From Pseudomonas sp. BN102 (GTDB lineage Bacteria > Pseudomonadota > Gammaproteobacteria > Pseudomonadales > Pseudomonadaceae), in the NCBI RefSeq assembly GCF_029871245.1, contig NZ_SSON01000078.1, positions 264,475 through 328,474 of the forward strand: a DNA stretch of 64,000 nt. The letters are read 5' to 3'. This document shows, one piece after another, positions 16,617 through 24,175 of this stretch. Position numbers and translations under genes: made by a program. A model generated the notes under the pieces. The model had not been told where the DNA came from, made no database searches, and was given only the letters and a program-made list of their open reading frames with translations. Every line of letters starts with the position of its first letter. Position 1 is the stretch's first letter.

Positions 16617-17336
16617 ATGAAGGAACCCCGGCACAACGGCCAGCCGCTGCGAATCGGGCTGGTAGGCGATCAGGACGATCGGATCACCGCGCACCGCGCC
16701 ATACCCCGCGCCCTGGAACTGGCCGCCGAAGCCACGGGCCAGGCGCTGGAACCGGTCTGGCTGGCGACCGAGCGCATGGACCAGCAGCGGCTGGACGGCT
16801 TCGACGGACTCTGGTGCGTACCCGGCAGCCCCTACCGCGACACCGAAGGCGCGCTCCGGGCCATCGCCTACGCGCGGGTCAACGCCCTGCCCTTTCTCGG
16901 CACCTGCGGCGGCTTCCAGCATGCCCTGCTGGAACATGCGCGCAATGTGCTCGGTTGGAGCGACGCCGAACACGCCGAAACCGCCCCGGATGCACCACGC
17001 GCCGTGATCAGCCCCCTGCCCTGCGCCCTGCGGGAAACCCTGGAGCGGGTGCAGCTGAACGCCGACTCGCGCCTGGCCAGGGCCTACGGCACAACAGAAG
17101 CCTTCGAGGGCTACCTCTGCGGCTACGGCCTCAACCCCGCCTTTCGCGAACAACTCACCCAGGGGCCGCTGCGCGTGGCCGCCCTCGATGCCAGCGGCGC
17201 AGTGCGGGCGGTGGAGCGGGACGACCATCCCTTCTTCATCGCCACCCTGTTCCAGCCGGAACGCGCCGCCCTGATCGGCCGGTTGCCGCCGCTGGTGGCT
17301 GCCTTCGTCCGGGCCTGCCGAGGAGAAGCGCGATGA
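16617..17336 (+). CDS. Class I glutamine amidotransferase-like protein (CTP synthase C-terminal-related)
   Basis: 239 aa. It resembles the glutaminase half of CTP synthase but has no synthetase half. The nucleophile elbow is G-T-C-G-G-F-Q-H near residue 100, so Cys is present. The usual H-P-E motif is F-Q-P-E here (near residue 215), so the catalytic His is replaced by Gln and ordinary glutaminase chemistry is doubtful. GGAGG precedes the ATG at 16617. It overlaps the next gene by ATGA. Family members are annotated only as CTP synthase C-terminal-related proteins; no function is established. Confidence 0.75.
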   Translation: MKEPRHNGQPLRIGLVGDQDDRITAHRAIPRALELAAEATGQALEPVWLATERMDQQRLDGFDGLWCVPGSPYRDTEGALRAIAYARVNALPFLGTCGGFQHALLEHARNVLGWSDAEHAETAPDAPRAVISPLPCALRETLERVQLNADSRLARAYGTTEAFEGYLCGYGLNPAFREQLTQGPLRVAALDASGAVRAVERDDHPFFIATLFQPERAALIGRLPPLVAAFVRACRGEAR

Positions 17337-17653
17337 TCGCCCGCACCCCCGAGCCGCCTTATTACGCGGTGATCTTCACCTCCCTGCGCAGCGAAACCGG
17401 GCAGGACTACGCCGCCACCGCCGAACGCATGCTGGAACTGGCGCAGAACCAGCCTGGCTTCCTCGGTGTTGAGTCGGCGCGCGGAGCCGATGGGCTGGGG
17501 ATCACCGTCTCCTACTGGGCCAGCGAGGAGGCCATCCGCGCCTGGCGCGTCCAGGCCGAGCACAAGGTGGCGCAACAGCGCGGGCGTGAGGAGTGGTATC
17601 GGGCTTTTCGTACCCGGGTGTCTTTTGTGGGGCGGGAGTATGGGCAGGCCTGA
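17333..17653 (+). CDS. Antibiotic biosynthesis monooxygenase (ABM) domain protein
   Basis: 106 aa, a single ferredoxin-like ABM domain: Y-Y-A-V-I-F-T-S near the start, Q-P-G-F-L-G-V-E-S-A near 45, the W-A-S-E-E-A-I-R-A-W helix near 70 and H-K-V-A-Q-Q-R-G-R near 83. ABM proteins are cofactor-free oxygenases or heme/quinol-related enzymes. The ATG at 17333 overlaps the TGA of the amidotransferase-like gene, so the two proteins are made together and probably act in one process. The substrate is unknown. Confidence 0.85.
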   Translation: MIARTPEPPYYAVIFTSLRSETGQDYAATAERMLELAQNQPGFLGVESARGADGLGITVSYWASEEAIRAWRVQAEHKVAQQRGREEWYRAFRTRVSFVGREYGQA

Positions 17654-18001
17654 GGGGAATTGCGGTGAGCGTCCGGCACGACGTACGCCGGTGCGCATGA
17701 GTCGTTTGGGGCGAATTTGCTGAATGCCCCGTAGGGTGCGCCGTGCGCACGGGCAATGCCGCGCGGGAGTCCCCGTGCGCGAAGCGCACCCTACAAGGCT
17801 GTTCTCACCGGATTGGCACACAGTATCAATCGAAGCCGTGACCAGGTTCAGCCAAGTTTCAGCGCTTGCCGGGGAGAGAGGGAAGGCATCAGGTCCTTGA
17901 TGGTCATACGCAGCTTCTTGCGAAGCAGTAAAAGCGTTGGGACGTCAGCACAGCTAAAAACCTTCGCAACAACCACAATTCTCACCCGTGGAACCCAGAT
18001 C
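17654..18001. other. Intergenic stretch between convergent genes
   Basis: It holds a GTAGGGTGCGC-type repeat at 17731-17794. The remainder (17800-18001), which includes AT-richer DNA just after the glutathione-peroxidase gene, shows no coding frame with a ribosome site, no RNA gene and no clear terminator. Confidence 0.5.
17731..17794. repeat. GTAGGGTGCGC-type inverted repeat
   Basis: Arms GTAGGGTGCGCCGTGCGCAC and GTGCGCGAAGCGCACCCTAC, same family as 9600-9663. It lies downstream of the ABM gene and may terminate that unit. Confidence 0.75.
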
Positions 18002-18553
18002 TCAGGGCTTGCTCGCCAACGCCTGCTCTACCGCCTTCAGCAAATCCGGGGCGTCCGGCTTGGTCCGGCTCGAAAACTGGGCGATCACCTTGCCCTGGCG
18101 ATCCACCACGTACTTGTAGAAATTCCAACGCGGGGCCTGGCCGGACTGGGCCATCAGCTCCTTGTAGAGCGGAATCGCATCGTCTCCGGTGACGTGCTGC
18201 GGCTGGGTCATGGCGAAGGTCACGCCGTAGTTGACGAAGCAGACCTTGGCGGTTTCCTCGGTGGTCGCGGCTTCCTGCTTGAAGTCGTCCGAGGGCACGC
18301 CCAGCACTTCGAAACCCTGGTCCTTGTAGCGCTTGTAGAGTGCCTCCAGCCCCTTGAACTGCGGGGTGAAACCGCAGTGGCTGGCGGTATTGACGATCAG
18401 CAGGGGCTTGCCGGCGAAGCGCTGGCAAAGATCGATGGTTTCCTTGGAGCGCAATTGCGGCAACTGATGCTGCAGGAGCGCGGGACATTCGGCAGCCATG
18501 GCCTGGCCGCCGAACAGGGCGAGCGACAGGAGCAGGACGGGCAAGGCTTTCAT
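18002..18553 (-). CDS. Periplasmic glutathione peroxidase-family protein
   Basis: 183 aa. A signal peptide (residues 1-20, cleavage after A-M-A) exports it. The peroxidatic Cys is in [11 protein letters not shown] near 60, and W-N-F-Y-K-Y near 145 supplies the conserved Trp/Asn. The usual F-P-C-N-Q-F segment is V-P-S-D-D-F here, so the active-site Gln is not in place. A Cys at V-C-F-V-N-Y (about 105) could be the resolving Cys, pointing to a thioredoxin-type thiol peroxidase. As I recall, the PAO1 homologue sits at the same place next to the MFS/MarR pair. Confidence 0.85.
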   Translation of the reverse strand: MKALPVLLLSLALFGGQAMAAECPALLQHQLPQLRSKETIDLCQRFAGKPLLIVNTASHCGFTPQFKGLEALYKRYKDQGFEVLGVPSDDFKQEAATTEETAKVCFVNYGVTFAMTQPQHVTGDDAIPLYKELMAQSGQAPRWNFYKYVVDRQGKVIAQFSSRTKPDAPDLLKAVEQALASKP

Positions 18554-18622
18554 GGTGAACTCCGGCGCGATCTGGCGATCAGCCTACGCTAACCCCCTCG
18601 CCCTGCGCCGGCAATCAACCGT

Positions 18623-18745
18623 TCAACAAAGGCTCATGCCCAGCTGCATCAGCGCCAGGCCGCCCTGCTGCCAGCCCCACCAGCCCAGGGCCAGGAGCAG
18701 GCCGATCAACAGGGCACCCAGGGCCCAGCCGAGACGCAGGCTCAT
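18623..18745 (-). CDS. 40-residue single-span membrane peptide coupled to the MFS gene
   Basis: 40 aa: a short basic start, then a hydrophobic span (about residues 7-24) rich in Leu/Gly/Ala and containing a G-W-W-G-W cluster. Its ATG overlaps the TGA of the MFS gene as ATGA, so it depends on translation of the pump gene. Overlap and composition suggest a real small membrane protein that may modulate the pump. No family is recognised. Confidence 0.55.
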   Translation of the reverse strand: MSLRLGWALGALLIGLLLALGWWGWQQGGLALMQLGMSLC

Positions 18746-19947
18746 GCGGCCCCGGCGGGCTGCAGGCGCGCCACCGGCTGCTCGCGCACCGGCCAGTTCA
18801 GGACGGCGGCCGCCAGACTGAGGAAGATGGAAATCTGCCATACCAGGTCGTAACTACCCGTGCGGTCGTAGAGGTAGCCCCCCAGCCAGCCGCCGAGGAA
18901 GGCGCCCAACTGGTGGAACAGGAAGACAATACCACCGAGCATGGACAGGTTGCGCACGCCGAACAGGGTGGCGACCGTGCCGTTGGTCAGGGGAACGGTG
19001 GACAGCCACAGCAGCCCCATGGCCATGCCAAAGGCGTAGGCACTCCAGATGCTCAGCGGCGAATAGACGAAGGCCACTATCACCACTGCACGCAGCAGAT
19101 AAAGGGTGGTCAGCAGCCTGGGCTTGGAATGACGGCCGCCCAGCCAGCCGGCGATGTAGGTGCCGAACACATTGAACAACCCCACCAACGCCAGCACGGT
19201 GGTCCCCACGGTGGCCGGCAGGTGCTGGTCCACCAGGTAGGCCGGCAGGTGCACGCCAATAAACACCACCTGGAAGCCGCAGACGAAGAAGCCCAGCGCA
19301 AGCAGCCAGAAGCCGGAATGCCCGACCGCCTCACGCAGCGCATCGCCCAGGCTCTGCTCATGGGCCTGGGGTGGCGGCGGGTTGTCCTTGAGCAGGCACA
19401 CCAGGGGTACGATCAGCGCCACCAGCAAGCCCAACGCCAGCAGGGCGGAGGACCAGCCAAGCCAGCCGATCAGTCCGAGGGTGCCGGGCAGCATGGCGAA
19501 CTGGCCGAAGGAACCGGCAGCCGCGGCGATACCCATGGCCATGCTGCGCTTTTCCACCGGCACGGCGCGGCCCACCACGCCGAGAATCACCGAGAAAGAG
19601 GTACCGGAAAGACCGATGCCGATCAGCAGGCCAGCGCTGAAGGACAGCGACAGGGCCGAGTCGGAAAAGCCCATCAGCACCAGCCCCAGGGCATAGAGCA
19701 CGCCGCCCACGATCACTGTCTTCGCCGCACCGAAGCGGTCGGCCAGGGCACCAGTGAACGGCTGCGCCAGCCCCCAGATCAGGTTCTGCAGGGCGATGGC
19801 GAAAGCGAACACCTCCCTGCCCCAGCCGAATTCGCTACTCATGGGCGCCAGGAACAACCCGAATCCATGTCGGATGCCCAGGGAAAGGGCCAGGATCAAG
19901 GACGCCCCAAGAAGAATCCAGCCACTCGTACGCCATACCGAAGTCAT
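18742..19947 (-). CDS. MFS transporter
   Basis: 401 aa with about 12 hydrophobic segments. G-A-L-A-D-R-F-G near 68 is the loop 2-3 motif of the major facilitator superfamily; the N-terminal G-I-R-H-G-F-G-L-F segment resembles the oxalate/formate and YbfB-like antiporter branch. The start at 19947 has AAGGA 8 bases upstream. A palindromic operator lies 15 bases upstream of the ATG and a similar one lies before the marR gene further up, so it is very probably repressed by that regulator. The exported or imported compound is not known. Confidence 0.87.
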   Translation of the reverse strand: MTSVWRTSGWILLGASLILALSLGIRHGFGLFLAPMSSEFGWGREVFAFAIALQNLIWGLAQPFTGALADRFGAAKTVIVGGVLYALGLVLMGFSDSALSLSFSAGLLIGIGLSGTSFSVILGVVGRAVPVEKRSMAMGIAAAAGSFGQFAMLPGTLGLIGWLGWSSALLALGLLVALIVPLVCLLKDNPPPPQAHEQSLGDALREAVGHSGFWLLALGFFVCGFQVVFIGVHLPAYLVDQHLPATVGTTVLALVGLFNVFGTYIAGWLGGRHSKPRLLTTLYLLRAVVIVAFVYSPLSIWSAYAFGMAMGLLWLSTVPLTNGTVATLFGVRNLSMLGGIVFLFHQLGAFLGGWLGGYLYDRTGSYDLVWQISIFLSLAAAVLNWPVREQPVARLQPAGAA

Positions 19948-19961
19948 AGAAAAATCCTTTA

Positions 19962-19975
19962 CGGGTATATACCCG
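19962..19975. promoter_or_regulatory. MarR operator before the MFS gene
   Basis: CGGGTATATACCCG is a perfect 14-bp palindrome 15 bases upstream of the MFS start codon. A near-identical palindrome precedes the adjacent marR gene at 20408-20427, which makes both likely binding sites of that MarR protein. Confidence 0.7.
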
Positions 19976-19991
19976 CTTTCCAGCGAAATAA

Positions 19992-20405
19992 TCAGTCGAT
20001 ATGTTCCAGATCATCCAGCAACGCCATCAGCGCCGCCCGCTTCTCCAGCCCCATGCGTTGCCCCATCTGTATCTGCACCTGCTCCCAGGCCTGCCGTGCG
20101 TCATCGAGACTGGCGCGACCGGCCGGCGTCAGGGACACCAGGCGGTTGCGCTGATCCTCGCCGCCCTCCAACTGCACAAGCCCCTTGCCCTCCAGCACCT
20201 TGAGGTTGCGCCCCAGGGTGCTGCGGTCCAGCCCCATGGCCTCGGCCAGGCTGGTGATGCTCGGCTGGTCCAGCCACGACAGGTTCTTCAGCAGCGAGTA
20301 TTGGGCGACGTTCATCCCGACACCGGCGAGGGCATCGTCGTAGAGCCGGGTCACGTTGCGGGTGGCACGGCGCAATTTGGTACAGAGGCAATGAGTCGGC
20401 AACAT
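19992..20405 (-). CDS. MarR-family transcriptional regulator
   Basis: 137 aa. Winged helix-turn-helix: P-S-I-T-S-L-A-E-A-M-G-L-D-R-S-T-L-G-R near 48-66 is the recognition unit and E-D-Q-R-N-R-L-V-S-L-T near 83-93 is the wing. The gene reads in the same direction as the MFS gene 44 bases downstream. One operator lies in that short gap and another directly before its own ATG, so autoregulation plus pump control is likely. The inducing ligand is unknown. Confidence 0.88.
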   Translation of the reverse strand: MLPTHCLCTKLRRATRNVTRLYDDALAGVGMNVAQYSLLKNLSWLDQPSITSLAEAMGLDRSTLGRNLKVLEGKGLVQLEGGEDQRNRLVSLTPAGRASLDDARQAWEQVQIQMGQRMGLEKRAALMALLDDLEHID

Positions 20406-20407
20406 GG

Positions 20408-20427
20408 ATGCGTGTATATACCCGCAT
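20408..20427. promoter_or_regulatory. MarR operator before the marR gene
   Basis: ATGCGTGTATATACCCGCAT is a 20-bp palindrome with one mismatched pair. Its core GTATATAC is shared with the operator at 19962-19975. It starts 3 bases before the ATG of the regulator and would block its transcription or early translation when bound. It also faces the decayed acyl-CoA dehydrogenase gene on the other side. Confidence 0.7.
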
Positions 20428-20575
20428 CATCCGAAGCGTCAATCGATTCTTCCCGTAATGGATGGCCGGTGCCCTTCCAATTGTCCCAACTGCCAGAAGC
20501 CGCCGTTGCCGCTGCCAAGGCCCCGACCTGCCCGAGCCCGCATAAACCGAGCCATCAACGCACGTCGAGGTCACC

Positions 20576-20728
20576 ATGCCCAGCTACAAAGCCCCGCTGC
20601 GCGACATGCGCTTCCTGCTCAACGACGTCTTCGACTTCCCCAGCCACTATTGCGCCCTGGCCAATGGCGGCGATGCTGAAGCCCACGGGGTCGGAAATGG
20701 GGCTGGCGAGCGAGCATTTCGTGTTTGA
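20576..20728 (+). pseudogene. Truncated acyl-CoA dehydrogenase (N-terminal fragment)
   Basis: The first 29 or so codons encode P-S-Y-K-A-P-L-R-D-M-R-F-L-L-N-D-V-F-D-F, the distinctive N-terminal extension (AcylCoA_DH_N) of a group of acyl-CoA dehydrogenases of about 600 aa. After C-A-L-A-N-G-G the frame runs into unrelated sequence and stops at 20728. No further dehydrogenase sequence follows before the DUF559 gene. As I recall, P. aeruginosa PAO1 has an intact acyl-CoA dehydrogenase gene at this place next to marR (PA1284), so this looks like a deletion remnant. Confidence 0.7.
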
Positions 20729-20818
20729 GTGAGATCGGGGGATTCGCAGGAAAATCGCGACGCTTCCGAATGATGTTGCACCTGACAATCGGGCCTTTCC
20801 ACGAAGGGAGGAAAGGCC

Positions 20819-21187
20819 ATGGAAAGGCTCGAATTCGCCAAACAGCTCAGGACCGGTCAAACGGAGGCGGAACAGTTGCTCTGGCGATATTTACGCGCAA
20901 AGCGAATGCAGGGACTGAAGTTCCGGCGGCAGAAGCCCCTGGGGCCATACATCGTCGACTTCATCTGCCAGGAACGGATGTTGGTGGTGGAACTGGATGG
21001 CGGGCAGCACCTGGAGAGCGAGGCTGACGGGGTTAGGGATGCTTGGTTGACCAGGCGCGGATTCAGAGTGTTGCGGTTCTGGAACCATGAGGTGTTGCAG
21101 CAAACGGAAGCGGTACTGGATGTGATTTGGTTGGCGTCATTGGAAGCGTTTCCGGAAAGCCCCCTCTCCCCCGGCCCCTCTCCCTGA
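20819..21187 (+). CDS. DUF559 (Vsr-like) endonuclease-domain protein
   Basis: 122 aa. PD-(D/E)XK-type fold related to the very-short-patch repair nucleases: R-Q-K-P-L-G-P-Y-I-V-D-F-I-C near 38-51, then V-V-E-L-D-G-G-Q-H near 56-64, holding the Asp and Glu of the active site, and G-F-R-V-L-R-F-W-N near 80. GGAGG lies 8 bases upstream of the ATG. The last 9 residues (S-P-L-S-P-G-P-S-P) are read from the CCCTCTCC repeat, so the natural C-terminus has been replaced. Its function is unknown; such genes are often mobile. Confidence 0.82.
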   Translation: MERLEFAKQLRTGQTEAEQLLWRYLRAKRMQGLKFRRQKPLGPYIVDFICQERMLVVELDGGQHLESEADGVRDAWLTRRGFRVLRFWNHEVLQQTEAVLDVIWLASLEAFPESPLSPGPSP

Positions 21188-21319
21188 AGAGGAGAGGGGT
21201 GACTCGCGCTAGATGCCTTTCCGGTGGCCGGAAACTCGGAGCAGCGCTGCACGCGGTAATTTGCCTGCGCTCGGACAAGCTCCCCTCTCCCTTCAGGGAG
21301 AGGGGTTGGGGGAGAGGGC
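21161..21319. repeat. Facing pair of CCCTCTCCC-type repeats between convergent genes
   Basis: Copy 1 at 21161-21200 reads CCCCTCTCCCCCGGCCCCTC then a hairpin with GAGGAGAGGGG. Copy 2 at 21282-21319 is the same family in the opposite orientation. About 80 bases without a gene lie between. Further copies are at 29481-29516 and 57641-57682. Both flanking genes take their last codons from the repeat. Confidence 0.8.
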
Positions 21320-22042
21320 AACGGCCACCGCAACCAGCACAACCACCTCCACCACCTCAACCATCGCCCCCGCGGTATCCCCGGTAGTCCCGCCCAGCCG
21401 CCGCATGAACCGCCAGCGCATCCAGGCGAAAGCCGCCAGCGCCACCGCCAGCGACAGCCAGGCGACCCAGCCAAAAACCAGCATCACCGCAGCCTGTATC
21501 GCCAGCCACCAAGGCATTTCCCGGCGTGGCAGGTGGTCGGCCAGTGCCTGCCCCAGCCCCCCGGCACGCACATAGGGAGTCGTGAGGAAGAGCAAGGGCA
21601 GCAGCCCCCGTGCCAGCCAGGGCGTCAGCAGCAGCGGCAGGAGCTCGCCGGCCTCGACCAGCGCCACCAGCGCCGCGAACTTCAGCAGCAGCACCAGCAC
21701 CAGCACCACCACTGCAATGGGACCGCTGCGCGGATCCTTCATGATCACCAGGGTGCGCTCGCGGTCGCCGTAGCCACCGACCCAGGCATCCGCCGTGTCG
21801 GCCAGGCCGTCCAGGTGCAAACCGCCGGAGAGTCCCACCCAGAGGGCGAGTAACAGCGCCGCCTGCAGCAGCGCCGGGTGCCCTTCCAGGAGGAAGGCCG
21901 CGCCCAGCAGCAACAGGCCGAGCAGCAGCCCGACCATGGGATACCAGAGCAGCGACTGGCCGACCTGCCGGGGCTCGGGCATGCCGGACAGGCGCACGGG
22001 CAAGCGGGTGAGGAACTGCAGGGCGATCAGCAAGGGGGTCAT
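21293..22042 (-). CDS. cobS: Adenosylcobinamide-GDP ribazoletransferase (cobalamin synthase)
   Basis: 249 aa integral membrane enzyme that joins adenosylcobinamide-GDP to alpha-ribazole (phosphate), the last step of the nucleotide-loop pathway. Family motifs: F-L-T-R-L-P near 10, P-M-V-G-L near 35, and the H-L-D-G-L-A-D-T-A-D-A-W signature near 76-87. About six hydrophobic helices follow. The final residues S-P-N-P-S-P come from the CCCTCTCC repeat. Last gene of the cobalamin operon; its start overlaps the phosphatase gene by 4 bases. Called cobV in P. aeruginosa. Confidence 0.92.
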   Translation of the reverse strand: MTPLLIALQFLTRLPVRLSGMPEPRQVGQSLLWYPMVGLLLGLLLLGAAFLLEGHPALLQAALLLALWVGLSGGLHLDGLADTADAWVGGYGDRERTLVIMKDPRSGPIAVVVLVLVLLLKFAALVALVEAGELLPLLLTPWLARGLLPLLFLTTPYVRAGGLGQALADHLPRREMPWWLAIQAAVMLVFGWVAWLSLAVALAAFAWMRWRFMRRLGGTTGDTAGAMVEVVEVVVLVAVAVALSPNPSP

Positions 22043-22605
22043 GACCGCACCCGCAGGCCGAGCGCATCGAACTCCAGTCGGAACATCTGGCCATGGGCCG
22101 CTTCCACCTGCATCAGCTGGGCGCGCGGCAGCTGGCGGGCACGGGCGACCAGGAGGCGAATCACCCCGCCGTGGGTGACCAGCAGCACCCGCTGGCCGGT
22201 GTAGCGCTGGTGCAGTCGCTCGGCAGCGGCGAGCACCCGCGCCTCGAAGTCCAGCAGGGTTTCGCCTTCCGGCGGGGTGAAGGCGTAGGGATCGTTCCAG
22301 AACAGGCCCAGGCCTTCGGCGTGGGTCTCCATCAACTCGGCGGCGCTACGCCCTTCCCACTGGCCAAAGTGCAGTTCGCGCAGGTCAGCGTCGAACTGCA
22401 AAGGCAACGCTGACCGCTCGGAGAGCTCGCGGGCGAAGGCTGCGCAACGTTGCAACGGCGAACTCACCAGCTGGTCCCAAGGCCCAGCACCTTCGATCCC
22501 GGCGCGCATCTGCGCCCAGCCGGTGTCGGTCAGCGCATCGTCCAGGCTGCCGCGAAAGCCACCGCCCCGTTCCGTTTCGCCATGGCGCAACAGGTCGAGC
22601 TTCAT
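22039..22605 (-). CDS. cobC: Alpha-ribazole phosphatase (histidine phosphatase family)
   Basis: 188 aa. Phosphoglycerate-mutase fold: the L-L-R-H-G-E-T motif at 5-11 carries the phospho-accepting His, S-S-P-L-Q-R-C near 47 is the second signature, and L-V-T-H-G-G-V near 142 supplies the second His. In this operon it should remove phosphate from alpha-ribazole phosphate or adenosylcobalamin phosphate. It overlaps cobT and cobS by 4 bases each. The name cobC follows Salmonella use; in P. aeruginosa cobC means the aminotransferase-like gene. Confidence 0.87.
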   Translation of the reverse strand: MKLDLLRHGETERGGGFRGSLDDALTDTGWAQMRAGIEGAGPWDQLVSSPLQRCAAFARELSERSALPLQFDADLRELHFGQWEGRSAAELMETHAEGLGLFWNDPYAFTPPEGETLLDFEARVLAAAERLHQRYTGQRVLLVTHGGVIRLLVARARQLPRAQLMQVEAAHGQMFRLEFDALGLRVRS

Positions 22606-23657
22606 GCCGGGCGATCCGAAACCGCAGCCTCGGCGAAGGTGGCCATGCCATCGTGAAGCTCGCAGGCCAGGCGCAGCAGCGGCAACGCAATGGCCGCGCC
22701 GCTGCCCTCGCCCAAGCGCAGGCCCAGGTCCAGCAACGGCTCGGCTCCCAGCGCGGCAAGCACGGCGAGGTGGCCGGGTTCGGCGGAACGATGCGAAAAC
22801 AGCAGCCATTCGCGGCACGCAGGATTGAGGCGCACGGCGCAGAGCGCCGCCACGCTGCAAATGAAACCGTCCACCAGGGCCGGTATCCCGAGCTGGGCGC
22901 AGGCCAGGTAGGCGCCGGTCAGCGCCGCCACCTCGAAGCCGCCGAGACGACGCAGGGTTTCCTGCGTGCTGTCGCAGCCCTCGCGATGCAGGGCCAGAGC
23001 CTGTTCGATCACCCGGACCTTGTGCGCCACGCCATTGCCGTCCAGCCCGGTGCCGGGGCCGGCCAGCACATTGGCTGGCAGCTCCAACAGGGCGCAGGCC
23101 AGGGCGCTGGCGGTGGTGGTGTTGCCGATGCCCATTTCGCCGCCGACGTAGAGGTCGGCCCTGGCCGCCAGGGCGCGCTCGACGCTGGCGCGCCCCGCTT
23201 GCAGGGCGATCAGGCACTGGGCGGCGGTCATCGCCGGTTCGCGGGCGAAGTTCGCCGTACCCGCGCCGACCTGCAGGTGCAACACGCCGGGGAGCGGCTC
23301 CAGCGGCACGGCGGTGCCCAAGTCCACCAGTTCCAGGGTGGCGCCCAGGCTGCGCGCCAATACGCTGATGGCGGCGCCGCCGCGGACGAAGTTGCGCAGC
23401 ATCTCGCCGGTCACCGCCTGCGGATAGGCGGACACGCCCTCCTCCACCACGCCATGGTCCCCGGCGAACACGGCGAACCAGGGGCGGTCGATGCGCGGCC
23501 GCTCGCGGCCCTGCTGGGCAGCCAGGCTGATGGCGAGGCCTTCCAGTTGGCCGAGGGCGCCGCGCGGCTTGGTCAGCTGGTCCTGGCGGGCCTGGGCCTT
23601 GGCGCGGGCCACCGGGTCGAGCGGTTGGCAGGGCGCCTGCCACCATTGCAGGGTCAT
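22602..23657 (-). CDS. cobT: Nicotinate-nucleotide--dimethylbenzimidazole phosphoribosyltransferase
   Basis: 351 aa, usual length for the family. It transfers the ribose phosphate of nicotinate mononucleotide to 5,6-dimethylbenzimidazole to give alpha-ribazole phosphate. Motifs: T-K-P-R-G-A-L-G near 29, F-A-G-D-H-G-V near 64, E-M-G-I-G-N-T-T near 174, and the catalytic Glu in L-R-L-G-E-G-S-G-A near 315. Its substrate base would come from BluB, encoded in the same operon. Called cobU in P. aeruginosa. Confidence 0.93.
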   Translation of the reverse strand: MTLQWWQAPCQPLDPVARAKAQARQDQLTKPRGALGQLEGLAISLAAQQGRERPRIDRPWFAVFAGDHGVVEEGVSAYPQAVTGEMLRNFVRGGAAISVLARSLGATLELVDLGTAVPLEPLPGVLHLQVGAGTANFAREPAMTAAQCLIALQAGRASVERALAARADLYVGGEMGIGNTTTASALACALLELPANVLAGPGTGLDGNGVAHKVRVIEQALALHREGCDSTQETLRRLGGFEVAALTGAYLACAQLGIPALVDGFICSVAALCAVRLNPACREWLLFSHRSAEPGHLAVLAALGAEPLLDLGLRLGEGSGAAIALPLLRLACELHDGMATFAEAAVSDRPA

Positions 23658-24175
23658 AGGGTTTCTCCCTTGAGGATCATGGGCAGGCCGGCGACGGTGA
23701 AGGTCACCCGCTCGCAGCGTTCGGCCAGGGCCTGGTGCAGCCAGCCGGCTTCGTCGACGTAGCGGCGGGTCAGCTCTCCCAGCGGCACGACGCCAAGTCC
23801 GGTTTCATTGCTCACCAGCAGCACCCGCCCCGGCAGTTCGGTGATGCAGCCGAGCAGCGCCTCGCGCTCCTCGTCCAGCCGCGCGGGGTCGTCGAGCATC
23901 AGGAGGTTGGTCAGCCAGAGGGTCAGGCAGTCCACCAGCAGGCAGGTGTCGGCAGCGGCGTTCTCGCGCAGGGCTCGGGCGAGCTGCAGCGGCTCTTCCA
24001 CCAAGCCCCAGTGGTCCGGACGACGGGCGCGATGATGGGCGACGCGCTCGCTCATCTCGCCATCCAGCGGCTGGCTGGTGGCGATGTAGATGACCTTGAA
24101 GCCGCTTTCGCTGGCCAGCTTCTCCGCCAGCCGGCTCTTGCCGGAGCGGGCGCCGCCGAGGATGAGTTCAGGCAT
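23654..24175 (-). CDS. cobU: Bifunctional adenosylcobinamide kinase / guanylyltransferase
   Basis: 173 aa. It phosphorylates adenosylcobinamide and then adds GMP from GTP. P-loop G-G-A-R-S-G-K-S at 7-14, the guanylylated His in A-H-H-R-A-R-R-P near 46, and D-C-L-T-L-W-L-T-N near 82-90. Four-base overlap with cobT and 8-base overlap with cobQ, so it is translated as part of the coupled series. Called cobP in P. aeruginosa. Confidence 0.93.
   Translation of the reverse strand: MPELILGGARSGKSRLAEKLASESGFKVIYIATSQPLDGEMSERVAHHRARRPDHWGLVEEPLQLARALRENAAADTCLLVDCLTLWLTNLLMLDDPARLDEEREALLGCITELPGRVLLVSNETGLGVVPLGELTRRYVDEAGWLHQALAERCERVTFTVAGLPMILKGETL

Noticed and set aside
15030-17228. 732-codon open frame covering the SRPBCC gene
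   Set aside because: Only the last 176 codons have family similarity and a ribosome site; the rest is antisense or out-of-frame to the LysR and amidotransferase-like genes in high-GC DNA.
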